From: JBJYIN01 sp046237015
Lineage (GTDB): Bacteria; Pseudomonadota; Gammaproteobacteria; Enterobacterales; Enterobacteriaceae
Assembly (NCBI RefSeq): GCF_046237015.1
Contig: NZ_JBJYIN010000011.1
Location: 1-64,000, forward strand
DNA: 64,000 nucleotides
Reading direction: 5' to 3'
Of this stretch, positions 7,472 through 16,781 are shown in pieces; within the stretch, counting starts at the first letter, position 1; each line of letters opens with the position of its first letter. The notes beneath the pieces are model-generated. The model saw nothing but the letters and a program-made list of their open reading frames with translations, had not been told where the DNA came from and searched no databases. Made by a program: the position numbers and the translations under genes.

Positions 7472-8817
7472 ACCGACTCAGCCTGCGCTTACGCCTGATT
7501 ACCGGTTTTACACTGCTGACATTGATTTGCTGGGGCATAGCCAGTCTGCTGGCATGGTATCAAACGCGCCATAACATCAATGAACTATTTGATACTCAGC
7601 AAATGTTGTTTGCCAAACGTCTGGCTACCATGAATCCCGATGAACTGCGAATCCAGCCAGTATCTCTGCCCAAAACCAAGAGTTTGGTGCATAAGAACCG
7701 CGGCAAGCAGGACGATGATGCGCTGGCCTTCGCTATTTTTACCCGCGATGGGAAAATGGTGTTGAACGACGGCGATAACGGCAAAAATTTCATTTTTGAC
7801 TATAAGCGTAACGGCTTCACCGACGGCAAATTACGCGACGATGACGATGCCTGGCGCATCGTCTGGCTAACCACAGAGGACAATAGTTACGTGATTGCGG
7901 TAGGTCAGGAATGGGAATACCGTCAGGACATGACGTTAGATATTGTAAAAACCAACCTGATGCCCTGGCTATTCGCTCTGCCGATCATGCTCGCGCTACT
8001 ATTCTGGCTGATCACGCGTGAACTCTCGCCGCTAAAACGTATAACCGCCGAGCTTCAGCGACGTTCCCCTGACGAAAGCACACCGCTGGCGACACAGCAT
8101 ATTCCACAAGAAGTTCGCCCGCTGGTTAACGCGCTGAACCATCTGTTTTCTCGTATCAGCGACATGCTGGTTCGAGAACGTCGTTTTACCTCTGATGCCG
8201 CTCACGAATTGCGTAGCCCGCTGGCGGCGCTGAAAGTTCAAACCGAAGTCGCGCAGTTGGCGCATGACGATGAAACCATGCGCCGCCATGCCTTAATCAA
8301 TCTGGACAAAGGGATCGATCGGGCCACCCGGCTGGTGGAGCAACTCCTGACGCTGTCGCGGCTGGATGCCGATTCATCCCCCGAAGAGATGCAGCCCGTT
8401 CAGTTTAATGACTTACTGCAACAGGCAGTGATTGCCCATTATCATACGGCGCAAACCGCCGGGATCGAACTGACGCTGGATTTACCGGACACCCCGGTTA
8501 CCCGACAAGGCCATCCGCTGTTGCTGGCTCTGCTGGTGCGTAATCTGCTGGATAACGCCATTCGCTATAGCCATGAAGGCGGTACGGTCAGTCTGGCACT
8601 AACGGAACACGGCTTTAAGGTAGCCGATAACGGACCGGGCATCAGCGAGGAAGCGCTGGCAAGAATCGGAGAACGCTTTTACCGTCCACCGGGACAGGAA
8701 AAATCCGGTAGTGGTCTGGGGATATCCATCGTCAACAACATCGCCAAACTGCACAAGATGCGAGTCACGTTCACCAACCAACCCGAAGGCGGGCTGATTG
8801 TCGCCATAAATTGGTAA
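7468..8817 (+). CDS. qseC: sensor histidine kinase QseC
   Basis: Membrane kinase of 449 residues. A first transmembrane helix (about 10-30), a periplasmic sensor domain (about 32-160), a second helix (about 163-182) and a HAMP-like linker are followed by a HisKA domain. The phosphorylated His is at 246 (DAAHELRSP), the same residue number as in E. coli QseC. The HATPase domain has N-box NLLDNAIRYS, DNGPGIS and GSGLGISIV. It partners with QseB. The periplasmic EWEYRQDM and DDDALAFAIF segments are conserved with E. coli. Confidence 0.93.
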   Translation: MNRLSLRLRLITGFTLLTLICWGIASLLAWYQTRHNINELFDTQQMLFAKRLATMNPDELRIQPVSLPKTKSLVHKNRGKQDDDALAFAIFTRDGKMVLNDGDNGKNFIFDYKRNGFTDGKLRDDDDAWRIVWLTTEDNSYVIAVGQEWEYRQDMTLDIVKTNLMPWLFALPIMLALLFWLITRELSPLKRITAELQRRSPDESTPLATQHIPQEVRPLVNALNHLFSRISDMLVRERRFTSDAAHELRSPLAALKVQTEVAQLAHDDETMRRHALINLDKGIDRATRLVEQLLTLSRLDADSSPEEMQPVQFNDLLQQAVIAHYHTAQTAGIELTLDLPDTPVTRQGHPLLLALLVRNLLDNAIRYSHEGGTVSLALTEHGFKVADNGPGISEEALARIGERFYRPPGQEKSGSGLGISIVNNIAKLHKMRVTFTNQPEGGLIVAINW

Positions 8818-8838
8818 AACCTAGCTTCAGAATGAAAA

Positions 8839-8944
8839 CGGCGATAATGGGAGAGAAGAGTAAAGCGTTTGCGCCATGGATGGCGCAATCCGAGCGTACA
8901 GGGACGTATTCACAACGTCTTTACGATCTCCCCCATTATCACCG
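8839..8944. repeat. 106-bp imperfect palindromic intergenic element
   Basis: The outer arms CGGCGATAATGGG (8839-8851) and CCCATTATCACCG (8932-8944) are inverted with one mismatch, and pairing continues inward imperfectly (GTAAAG/CTTTAC). A central perfect 9-bp stem TTGCGCCAT/ATGGCGCAA lies at 8869-8888. The whole can fold into a long double hairpin. It sits exactly between the convergent qseC and kup genes. It has the size and form of a dispersed ERIC-like or MITE-like element; copy number elsewhere cannot be judged from this window. Confidence 0.65.
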
Positions 8945-8968
8945 CTCATCAGTAAGCAACTTGAGTTT

Positions 8969-10837
8969 TTAAATCTCGACCTGTATCCCCAGCTCAATCA
9001 GCCGGTTCGGCGGTATTTCGAACTGATCCGCTGCTCGTAGCGCATTGCGGCTGAGCATCATGAATAGCTTGCCGCGCACACGCAAATACCACGGACGTTT
9101 ACCCATGGTTATTGATTCATTGGACATAAAGAAAGAGGTCTCCATCATTTGGCAAGTCAGTCCATCCTGCCAACAACGATGAAAGACTTCTTCCACATTA
9201 GGTGTCTCACGCCAGCCGTAATTGGCAATCACACGCCAAAAAGTGGGGGAAAGTTGTTCAACAGAAACCCGACGGGCATTGAGCACATAAGGCGCATCTT
9301 CAGTCCGCATCGTCAATAAGACCACGCGCTCATGCAATATCTTGTTATGTTTGAGGTTATGTAAAAGTGCAAAAGGAATGACATGAATTGCCCGTGACAA
9401 ATAAACCGCCGTCCCTGGCACACGCAGCGGCGGTGATTTTTCCAGTGAAATAATCATGGCATCCAACGAATTACCATGCTCATGCAAACGACGCAGCAGT
9501 CGGAAACGCTCGCTTTTCCATGTGGTCATGATGATAAACATCACCATCCCTAACGCCAGCGGTAACCATCCTCCAGACAGCACTTTTACTACATTAGCCA
9601 GGAACATCGGCACATCAATAAATAGCAACCCGATCAGCAATATCCACACAAAATAGCGATGCCATAGCCAATTCTTCACTGCCACCGTACAGAACAGAAT
9701 GCTGGTAATCACCATCGTACCCGTTACCGCAATCCCGTAAGCCGCAGCCAGATTACTCGAATGCTCAAAGCTGACAATTACGATGACGACGGCGATATAG
9801 AGCATCCAGTTAATAGCAGGAATGTAAATCTGACCGGATTCCATATCTGACGTGTGTACGATACGCATCGGCGGTAAATAGCCCAGCCGCACCGCCTGAC
9901 GGGTCAGAGAGAACACGCCGGAAATCACCGCTTGTGAAGCGATGATTGTCGCCAGCGTAGCCAATATCATCAGTGGAACCAGCGCCCAATCTGGCGCAAG
10001 CAGGAAGAAGGGGTTTTTGATCGCTTCTGGATTCTTCAACAGCAGCGCACCCTGCCCGAAGTAATTTAATACCAGCGACGGCAGCACGACCGTAAACCAA
10101 GCCAGACGGATAGGGAATTTGCCGAAGTGTCCCATATCGGCATACAGCGCCTCGACACCGGTAATGGCCAGCACCACCGCCCCTAGCGCAAAAAACGATA
10201 CCGCCTTATATTCGATGAAGAAACGTACGGCGTACATCGGGTTCAACGCCTGCAAGACCTCGGGGTTAGCGATAATGCTGCGCGCACCCAGAACGCCAAG
10301 CGTCAAAAACCAAATTAGCATCACGGGCGCAAACAGCTTGCCGACACTGCCAGTGCCGTGTTTTTGGATAATAAAGAGTAACGTCAGCACGACAATCGAT
10401 AGCGGGACGATATAGCTGTCCATCGACGGCGCGGCAATTTCCAACCCTTCCATCGCCGACATCACCGAGATCGCGGGCGTGATGACCACTTCCCCATAGA
10501 AGAAACTGCCGCCAATCAACCCCATGATAACCAGCACGGACGTCATGCGATCAGAAGTATTGCGCCCGGCTAGCGACATTAAGGTAAGAATCCCACCTTC
10601 GCCTGCGTTATCGGCACGCATCACATAGGTCAAATATTTCAGCGAAACAACAAGAACCAACAGCCAAAAGATCAGTGAAAGAAAGCCAAAGACCGAATCA
10701 GGTTCGACCCCAAAGCCAAACTGCCCTGATAAACATTCCCTTAACGTATAAAGCGGGCTGGTTCCTATATCGCCATAAACCACCCCGATGGCCGCCAGCG
10801 TGACAGCCGGAAGCGAACGTTTATGTTCTGAGCTCAT
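8969..10837 (-). CDS. kup: low-affinity potassium uptake protein Kup
   Basis: K+/H+ symporter of the KUP/HAK family, 622 residues, the same length as E. coli Kup. It has about twelve membrane segments over the first 430 residues and a cytoplasmic C-terminal part. The signature GVVYGDIGTSPLYTLREC is at the N-terminus. A start 11 codons further upstream is open, but the ATG at 10837 gives the family N-terminus MSSEHKRSLPAVTLAAIG. It is transcribed alone and divergently from ravA. Confidence 0.96.
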   Translation of the reverse strand: MSSEHKRSLPAVTLAAIGVVYGDIGTSPLYTLRECLSGQFGFGVEPDSVFGFLSLIFWLLVLVVSLKYLTYVMRADNAGEGGILTLMSLAGRNTSDRMTSVLVIMGLIGGSFFYGEVVITPAISVMSAMEGLEIAAPSMDSYIVPLSIVVLTLLFIIQKHGTGSVGKLFAPVMLIWFLTLGVLGARSIIANPEVLQALNPMYAVRFFIEYKAVSFFALGAVVLAITGVEALYADMGHFGKFPIRLAWFTVVLPSLVLNYFGQGALLLKNPEAIKNPFFLLAPDWALVPLMILATLATIIASQAVISGVFSLTRQAVRLGYLPPMRIVHTSDMESGQIYIPAINWMLYIAVVIVIVSFEHSSNLAAAYGIAVTGTMVITSILFCTVAVKNWLWHRYFVWILLIGLLFIDVPMFLANVVKVLSGGWLPLALGMVMFIIMTTWKSERFRLLRRLHEHGNSLDAMIISLEKSPPLRVPGTAVYLSRAIHVIPFALLHNLKHNKILHERVVLLTMRTEDAPYVLNARRVSVEQLSPTFWRVIANYGWRETPNVEEVFHRCWQDGLTCQMMETSFFMSNESITMGKRPWYLRVRGKLFMMLSRNALRAADQFEIPPNRLIELGIQVEI

Positions 10838-11275
10838 AAACCTATCTTCTGTTATCAATTCGATCAGCAAATAGCGGGCGAAACATCTACGCCACTAGAA
10901 GCGCACAGTATGTATAAAGCTATGTTATGCACGAAACGGTGCGATACACAAAAAATGTAAGAGCCTGTGTTTATCCCCATCCAGACCAAGCCGCATGCGT
11001 ATATCTGCACTGGTTATTGAGTTGATGACTGGGGAAGATGAAACATTCTGTAAAAGGTCGTTTATTGATTAATCACGCCTACAAGGGTAAATAATCGACA
11101 ACTATGTACTAATAAAAATCTGTGATCTGCCGTTTATTGTTACTATTGTCTTTATAAAATACGTTGCGCTCATAAGATGCGGCGTTTAGGTAAAAATCAG
11201 GCTTTCCTGAAGATGACCGTTCATTTTTGAACCGTCCGTTTTTGAGCAAAACACCGAGAGAATAATTGATTAATT
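10838..11275. other. kup-ravA divergent intergenic region
   Basis: These 438 bases carry no ORF I would support. They must hold the divergent promoters of kup and ravA. The part nearest ravA (about 11040-11165) is A/T-rich, but I see no promoter hexamer pair good enough to place, and no strong palindrome. Confidence 0.5.
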
Positions 11276-12772
11276 ATGCTTCAATCCACCGCGTTAGCTG
11301 AAAGAATTTCACGACTCAGCAATGCACTTGAGCAGGGACTGTACGAACGGCAACACGCCATTCGTTTATGCCTGTTAGCCGCATTAAGTGGTGAGAGTGT
11401 TTTTCTGTTAGGTCCGCCAGGCATAGCAAAAAGCATGATCGCCAGACGATTAAAATTCGCATTTCGTCAGGCTAATGCTTTTGAATATCTGATGACTCGG
11501 TTTTCTACGCCGGAAGAGGTTTTTGGTCCATTATCGATTCAGGCGTTAAAAGATGAAGGACGTTATCAACGTTTAACTGCAGGTTATTTGCCTGAAGCTG
11601 AGATCGTTTTTCTGGATGAGATCTGGAAAGCTGGCCCTGCCATTCTGAATACGCTACTCACTGCCATTAACGAACGTCGTTTCCGTAATGGCAACAGCGA
11701 AGACCGCATTCCGATGCGCCTTCTGGTTACCGCTTCCAATGAATTACCCGAGACAGACAGCAGCCTGGAAGCACTGTATGACCGGATGCTCATTCGTTTG
11801 TGGCTGGACAAAGTTCAGGAAAAACATAATTTTCAGGCTTTACTGGTCAATAGCAGCAACGACAGAGAAAATCCCGTCAGCCCTTCACTCAGCGTCAGCG
11901 ATGAAGAATATCAAGGCTGGCAAAACGAGATTGACCAGGTTGCGTTGCCAGATAACTGTTTCGAGCTGATTTATCAGTTGCGTCAGCGACTGGATAACCT
12001 AGAACAAGCGCCTTATGTATCCGACCGCCGTTGGAAGAAAGCATTACGTTTACTTCAGGCCTGTGCGTTTTTCAGCGGACGGGAAAGTATTACCCCCATC
12101 GATATCATTCTTCTGAAAGATTGCCTTTGGCACGATCATGATTCGTTGTTATTGGTGGAGCAACAAATAGAGCAACTTGTTACCGAGCAGGCTTATCAAC
12201 AACAGAGTTTGATGTATCACCTGCAACAACTGAACCTCAAACGTCAGCAGTACCAATTACAACAAAGTGAGTCTCAGGCTTTATCCGTAGAAAAACACAG
12301 CGCTTTTCTGGGGAGGAAATTCCACTATTCTCTGCCTGAAGCACTTACTGATGATTCGCTAAATCTGGTTCTGCAACGACCATTAATTCTGAATGATCTT
12401 GAAGTCAGCCATCTGATTATTGAGCGTAGCGCTTTACAAAACTGGCTACAAAAAGGAGGAGAGATAAGGGGAAAACTTAACGGTATAGGCTTTACCCAAC
12501 GGTTAGATCTGGTCGTAGACGATCGACGGCATCTGATTATTCGGGATATCAGCCTGCAATCTTCCATTCTTTCCCTTCCTGAAAAACGCGATTGCACACT
12601 TCCAACGGAAATCATCGAAGAATATAAAAAGCTTCATCTCCAGTTACGTGAGCAACGTCGGTTATTTGGTCAACATCAGCCATGTTTATTCGTGCCAAGC
12701 GAGTGGCTGGCCAGGATAGAAGCCAGTTTGCAACAGGTCGCTGAACAGCTCCAACAGTCGGAACAGGATTAG
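11276..12772 (+). CDS. ravA: MoxR-family AAA+ ATPase RavA
   Basis: Regulatory ATPase of 498 residues. The AAA+ core has Walker A GPPGIAKS (46-53), Walker B IVFLDEIWK and sensor region LVTASNELPE. The C-terminal part, including the LARA-type insert, is long and Gln-rich. E. coli RavA forms hexamers, binds the lysine decarboxylase LdcI/CadA, and with ViaA acts on respiratory enzymes and aminoglycoside sensitivity. The gene is followed after 6 bases by viaA, as in E. coli. Confidence 0.94.
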   Translation: MLQSTALAERISRLSNALEQGLYERQHAIRLCLLAALSGESVFLLGPPGIAKSMIARRLKFAFRQANAFEYLMTRFSTPEEVFGPLSIQALKDEGRYQRLTAGYLPEAEIVFLDEIWKAGPAILNTLLTAINERRFRNGNSEDRIPMRLLVTASNELPETDSSLEALYDRMLIRLWLDKVQEKHNFQALLVNSSNDRENPVSPSLSVSDEEYQGWQNEIDQVALPDNCFELIYQLRQRLDNLEQAPYVSDRRWKKALRLLQACAFFSGRESITPIDIILLKDCLWHDHDSLLLVEQQIEQLVTEQAYQQQSLMYHLQQLNLKRQQYQLQQSESQALSVEKHSAFLGRKFHYSLPEALTDDSLNLVLQRPLILNDLEVSHLIIERSALQNWLQKGGEIRGKLNGIGFTQRLDLVVDDRRHLIIRDISLQSSILSLPEKRDCTLPTEIIEEYKKLHLQLREQRRLFGQHQPCLFVPSEWLARIEASLQQVAEQLQQSEQD

Positions 12773-12778
12773 GTCAGC

Positions 12779-14254
12779 ATGATAACGCTTGAATCACTGG
12801 AAGTGTTGCTATCTATCGATGAAAACGAACTGTTGGACGATCTGATCGTCACATTATTAGCAACCCCTCAGTTGGCCATTTTCTTTGATAAATACCCGAA
12901 TCTCAAATCGGCCTTGTTAAATAAGCTGCCTGATTGGAAAGCAAATCTAAAGCAGCGTCTGCACAGCACTCCCGTCCCGTTAGAGCTGGAAACAGAATTT
13001 AATTGCTACCAGCGTACCCAAGCTGTCGATAATCAAGGGTTTCAGACTCGTATACCCAAAATCATGGATATGCTGAATAACGTTGAGTCACCTTTTCTGA
13101 AGCAAGCCGATCAATTAGTTAATCATCAGGACCAAACCGTTGGTCAAAAACTCAGTAGTGCGCTGCATACCCTATTTCTACAGCGCTGGCGGTTGAGCCT
13201 GACGTTACAAACGCTTTCCTTACACCATCAGATTATGGAACAGGAGCGAGAAACGCTGTTGGATGAGCTGCAACAGCGGCTGACGCTAAGTGGAAAACTA
13301 GAACCGATTCTTGCCGAAAATGAGAATGCGGCAGGCAGGTTATGGGATCTCAGCGCAGGCCAACACGTTAAGTCTGACGTCCAATTACTACTGGATTTTG
13401 GCGCATTTTTACAGAAGCAGCCTGTATTACAGCGTTTGGCAGAACGGTTGGGGCGTAGTCGCGAAACCAAATCCATCCTGAGTCAGGATGCCCCCAAAGA
13501 AACCTTTAACGTCATGGTTCGCGAACCGGCCACCGTTCCGGAAGAGGTCAGCGGTATCCATCAAAGTGATGATATCCTCCGCTTACTGCCAGCAGAACTG
13601 GCTACCATGAGTATTGACGAACTGGAATATGAATTTTACCGCCGCCTGTTGGAACATCGTCTACTCACCTATCGTTTACAAGGTGAAAACTGGCGCGAAA
13701 AAACAACAGAAAGACCCGTCATCCATCAAAAAAATGAACGTCAACCCCGCGGCCCTTTTATCGTCTGTGTCGATACCTCTGGCTCCATGGGCGGATTCAA
13801 CGAACGCTGCGCCAAAGCCTTTTGTCTGGCGTTATTGCGCATTGCGCTGGCAGATAATAGGCGCTGCTACATTATGCTGTTTTCAACAAGCATCGTGAAA
13901 TATGAACTTACATCGGCCGACGGGTTAGAACAGGCGATACGTTTTCTCAGCCAGTCTTTCCGTGGTGGCACAGATATGAGCGCTTGTCTGTCAGCCTTGC
14001 TGGATAAGATGGAGGACGCACAGTGGCATGATGCCGATGCCGTGGTGATTTCTGATTTTATCGCTCAGCGTTTACCGGACGAAATCATTAGCAAAGTACG
14101 CCAGCGTCAGAAGCAGCTTCAACATCGTTTTCATGCCGTATCTATGTCCAATCATGGCAAACCCGGCATCATGCGCATTTTCGATCATATCTGGCGCTTT
14201 GATACCGGGTTAAAAAGCCGCTTGATGCGCCGCTGGCAACACAAGCAAGCGTAA
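12779..14254 (+). CDS. viaA: VWA-domain partner protein ViaA
   Basis: Partner of RavA, 491 residues (E. coli 483). The C-terminal von Willebrand A domain begins at about residue 327 with the metal-site motif DTSGSMGG (about 333) and continues through GGTDMSACL. The N-terminal half is helical. It stimulates RavA ATPase in E. coli. Its stop codon abuts the stop codon of the convergent asnA with no spacer (14254/14255). Confidence 0.94.
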   Translation: MITLESLEVLLSIDENELLDDLIVTLLATPQLAIFFDKYPNLKSALLNKLPDWKANLKQRLHSTPVPLELETEFNCYQRTQAVDNQGFQTRIPKIMDMLNNVESPFLKQADQLVNHQDQTVGQKLSSALHTLFLQRWRLSLTLQTLSLHHQIMEQERETLLDELQQRLTLSGKLEPILAENENAAGRLWDLSAGQHVKSDVQLLLDFGAFLQKQPVLQRLAERLGRSRETKSILSQDAPKETFNVMVREPATVPEEVSGIHQSDDILRLLPAELATMSIDELEYEFYRRLLEHRLLTYRLQGENWREKTTERPVIHQKNERQPRGPFIVCVDTSGSMGGFNERCAKAFCLALLRIALADNRRCYIMLFSTSIVKYELTSADGLEQAIRFLSQSFRGGTDMSACLSALLDKMEDAQWHDADAVVISDFIAQRLPDEIISKVRQRQKQLQHRFHAVSMSNHGKPGIMRIFDHIWRFDTGLKSRLMRRWQHKQA

Positions 14255-15247
14255 TTACAGAAGGCCGGGAATCGACTCTTTCAGAGACGATGGCCACACA
14301 CCGCACTGAACCTCACCAATGTGAGACAATTGTAATAACAACATCACCAATCGTGATTGACCAATCCCACCACCAATAGTCTGCGGCATTTCCCCACGTA
14401 ACAGCGCTTGATGCCATTCCAATTTCAGACGATCTTCATCTTGTGTCAGAGACAATTGACGTTTCAGCGTCGCAGCATCAACACGAATCCCCATAGAAGA
14501 AAGTTCAAAAGCATCATTCAATACAGGGTTCCATACCAAGATATCGCCGTTCAAACCGGCTAATCCCTGTTCGCCCGGTGTTGTCCAGTCATCATAATCT
14601 GGTGCTCGTACATCATGAGACTGACCACTAGACAGCTTTCCACCAATTCCGATCAGGAAGACAGCCCCCAATTCTTTGGCAATCGCCCGTTCGCGCCCTT
14701 TTGCATCCAGATCGGGGTAGCGCGCCAAAAGAGATTCAGTGTGTACAAACTGAATGGTATCCGGTAGGAAAGGCTGAATGCCAAAAGCGCGATAAACAGC
14801 GTCTTCCGTTTCCTTAATCCCTTTATAAATCTGCGTAACCGTCGATTTCAGATAATCCACATGACGTTCACCATCGCCCATCACACGTTCCCAATCCCAC
14901 TGATCAACGTACACTGAGTGGATCGGGCTAAGACGATCTTCATCAGGTCGCAGGGCCTTCATATGTGTGTAGATCCCTTCACTCGCCCCGAAATCATAAG
15001 ATCCCAGCGTTTTTCTCTTCCATTTAGCCAGAGAGTGCACCACTTCAAAGGACGCATCCGGTAATGCTTTGACCTTTACCTGTACCGCTTTTTCCATCCC
15101 AGACAGATTATCCTGTGTACCATCACCGATACGGCTGAGAATCGGAGCCTGAACTTCAATCAGTCCCAGCTTTTGTTCTAACTGATTAGAGAAAAATGAT
15201 TTAACGAAACTGATTTGCTGTTGCTTTTTAATATATTGTTTTTTCAT
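14255..15247 (-). CDS. asnA: aspartate-ammonia ligase (asparagine synthetase A)
   Basis: Ammonia-dependent asparagine synthetase of 330 residues, the family length. It makes asparagine from aspartate, ammonia and ATP. The fold resembles class II aminoacyl-tRNA synthetases; conserved stretches include VQAPILSRIGDGTQDNLSG, HSVYVDQWDWERV and the C-terminal GGGIGQSRLVMLLL. It is divergent from its regulator gene asnC across 150 bp, the standard arrangement in which AsnC controls asnA in response to asparagine. Confidence 0.97.
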   Translation of the reverse strand: MKKQYIKKQQQISFVKSFFSNQLEQKLGLIEVQAPILSRIGDGTQDNLSGMEKAVQVKVKALPDASFEVVHSLAKWKRKTLGSYDFGASEGIYTHMKALRPDEDRLSPIHSVYVDQWDWERVMGDGERHVDYLKSTVTQIYKGIKETEDAVYRAFGIQPFLPDTIQFVHTESLLARYPDLDAKGRERAIAKELGAVFLIGIGGKLSSGQSHDVRAPDYDDWTTPGEQGLAGLNGDILVWNPVLNDAFELSSMGIRVDAATLKRQLSLTQDEDRLKLEWHQALLRGEMPQTIGGGIGQSRLVMLLLQLSHIGEVQCGVWPSSLKESIPGLL

Positions 15248-15397
15248 TGCCGTATTCTCGTTAACTACTTTAGTCGCTTATTAAGCAATAAAAACCGCAT
15301 GCCATTCAATAATCTTATGGAAAAATGAGGGTTATAAATACAATTCATTATTTTATAGCGGTATATAATGATGATTCGATAATTAAGGAGGCAAAAA

Positions 15398-15859
15398 ATG
15401 GCAGAAATTTATCAGATCGATAATCTCGATCGGGACATCCTTTCGGCATTAATGGAAAACGCTCGGACACCTTATGCCGAATTGGCAAAACAATTTAACG
15501 TCAGCCCAGGAACTATTCACGTCCGAGTCGAAAAGATGAAACAGGCAGGCATCATTGCCGGAACACGCCTTGACGTAAATCCAAAACAGCTCGGCTACGA
15601 TGTGTGTTGCTTTATCGGCATCATTCTGAAAAGCGCCAAAGATTACCCTTCCGCGCTGGAAAAACTGAACAACCTGGAAGAAGTGGTCGAAGCGTATTAT
15701 ACCACGGGCCATTACAGCATCTTTATCAAGGTCATGTGTCGTTCAATCGATGCATTGCAGCATGTACTTATCAACAAGATCCAAACAATTGATGAAATTC
15801 AGTCAACTGAAACGCTCATCTCCCTGCAAAACCCCATTATGCGGACGATCAAGCCATAA
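15398..15859 (+). CDS. asnC: asparagine-responsive regulator AsnC
   Basis: Lrp/AsnC-family regulator of 153 residues. The N-terminal helix-turn-helix spans about residues 8-60 (DRDILSALMENARTPYAELA, then VSPGTIHVRVEKM), followed by the RAM/AsnC ligand-binding domain. A strong ribosome site AAGGAGG precedes the ATG. It is divergent from asnA and lies upstream of mioC; in E. coli AsnC activates asnA and represses itself, and asnC transcription can run towards oriC. Confidence 0.96.
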   Translation: MAEIYQIDNLDRDILSALMENARTPYAELAKQFNVSPGTIHVRVEKMKQAGIIAGTRLDVNPKQLGYDVCCFIGIILKSAKDYPSALEKLNNLEEVVEAYYTTGHYSIFIKVMCRSIDALQHVLINKIQTIDEIQSTETLISLQNPIMRTIKP

Positions 15860-15880
15860 ATCTTTTTTACTATACCCTTA

Positions 15881-15889
15881 TTATCCACA
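15881..15889 (+). promoter_or_regulatory. DnaA box upstream of mioC
   Basis: Consensus DnaA box TTATCCACA, 60 bases before the mioC start. E. coli has DnaA boxes in the mioC promoter, where DnaA represses transcription that would enter oriC. The sequence match is exact; the regulatory role is by analogy. Confidence 0.8.
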
Positions 15890-15948
15890 GGTAGATCCCA
15901 GCTAGATCACAGCGTACAATGCCACGTCTTTTATTTGATGGGATCGCT

Positions 15949-16392
15949 ATGGCAGACATTACCGTAATCAGCGGCAGCACGTTAGGTGGTGCAGAATATG
16001 TGGCTGAGCATTTGGCTGAATTGCTGGAACAAGCTGGCTTCTCAACGGAAACGTTGCATGGACCCGAACTCAATGAACTGCCGAATAACGGTCTCTGGTT
16101 GGTCGTGACATCAACGCATGGCGCAGGCGATCTTCCTGATAATTTACAGCCTTTGTTTAAGCAGCTGGAACAACAAAAGCCGGATCTTTCACAGGTTCGT
16201 TTTGGGGCTGTCGGTATTGGCAGCAGAGAATACGATACATTCTGTGGCGCGATCCTTACTGCGGATCGTACGTTAACCCAGCTTGGCGCACAAAGGATCG
16301 GGGAATTATTACAGATCGACATTACCAAACATGAAATACCAGAAGATCCCGCAGAAGAGTGGTTGGGATCGTGGGTGGTTTTATTCAAATAA
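15949..16392 (+). CDS. mioC: flavodoxin-like protein MioC
   Basis: FMN-binding flavodoxin-fold protein of 147 residues, identical in length to E. coli MioC. The phosphate-binding loop is near the N-terminus (SGSTLGGAEYVAEHLAE), followed by the STHGAGDLPDN and GIGSREYDTFCGA flavin loops. A start 10 codons upstream is open, but the ATG at 15949 gives the family N-terminus MADITVISG. It lies next to oriC and is transcribed into it. E. coli MioC has been linked to biotin synthase electron transfer. Confidence 0.95.
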   Translation: MADITVISGSTLGGAEYVAEHLAELLEQAGFSTETLHGPELNELPNNGLWLVVTSTHGAGDLPDNLQPLFKQLEQQKPDLSQVRFGAVGIGSREYDTFCGAILTADRTLTQLGAQRIGELLQIDITKHEIPEDPAEEWLGSWVVLFK

Positions 16393-16414
16393 GGTTAAAT
16401 AACAAGCAAACGAA

Positions 16415-16423
16415 TGTGTATAA
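16415..16423 (-). promoter_or_regulatory. DnaA box (TTATACACA), mioC-proximal
   Basis: Reads TTATACACA on the minus strand, one base from the strict consensus TTATCCACA. It is in the position of E. coli R4, where E. coli has the perfect consensus. Confidence 0.75.
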
Positions 16424-16488
16424 CTATGCTTTTTACCAGTGTAAAAGCAGTAGTTATCCCGATAACAACCCATGTTTACTTTTTAATC

Positions 16489-16497
16489 TGTGTATAA
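16489..16497 (-). promoter_or_regulatory. DnaA box (TTATACACA), R2-like
   Basis: Reads TTATACACA on the minus strand, the same sequence as E. coli R2 and in the corresponding position relative to the conserved central block. Confidence 0.8.
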
Positions 16498-16594
16498 CTA
16501 GCTATTAAGATCCCAGCTTATACGCGATAGGATCACCGATCATTCACAGCTAATGATCCTTACTAATAAATTGATCTTCATAAGAAATGATCAC

Positions 16595-16603
16595 TTATCC
16601 ACA
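16595..16603 (+). promoter_or_regulatory. DnaA box R1 (TTATCCACA)
   Basis: Perfect consensus high-affinity box next to the unwinding element, in the position of E. coli R1, from which the DnaA filament grows towards the A/T-rich repeats. Confidence 0.88.
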
Positions 16604-16623
16604 TGACAAGACGATCCTAATAA

Positions 16624-16670
16624 GAGATCTAATAAAGAGATCTTTAAATAAAAAGATCTTTCTTTAATTA
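16624..16670. other. DNA unwinding element of oriC
   Basis: A/T-rich stretch with three AGATCT cores at 16625, 16638 and 16654, corresponding to the three 13-mers of E. coli oriC. Spacings are 13 and 16 bp. Confidence 0.85.
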
Positions 16671-16687
16671 ACGACGATCCAACATGC

Positions 16688-16716
16688 TTGGTCGTTTGAG
16701 TAAAGTTGAGTAGAAT
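16688..16716 (+). promoter_or_regulatory. candidate mnmG promoter
   Basis: TTGGTC (16688-16693), a 17-bp spacer and TAGAAT (16711-16716) form a plausible sigma-70 promoter 65 bp before mnmG, on the origin-proximal side as for the E. coli gidA promoter. Confidence 0.5.
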
Positions 16717-16781
16717 CCCCACCCCGGGCAAATAACGGTCATTCGCCGCTAATCATTCGCAACTGTGCGAGGAGCAGTACC

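Larger units (their letters stand above)
16411..16680. other. oriC: chromosomal replication origin oriC
   Basis: Intergenic region between mioC and mnmG with the full enterobacterial origin layout. From the mioC side there are two inverted TTATACACA boxes (16415-16423, 16489-16497). A conserved block around GATCACCGATCATTCACAGC follows, then a consensus DnaA box TTATCCACA (16595-16603). An A/T-rich unwinding region with three AGATCT-containing repeats is next to mnmG. I count eleven GATC sites between 16509 and 16679, the substrate for Dam/SeqA control. The orientation is mirror-image to the standard E. coli map. Confidence 0.96.
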
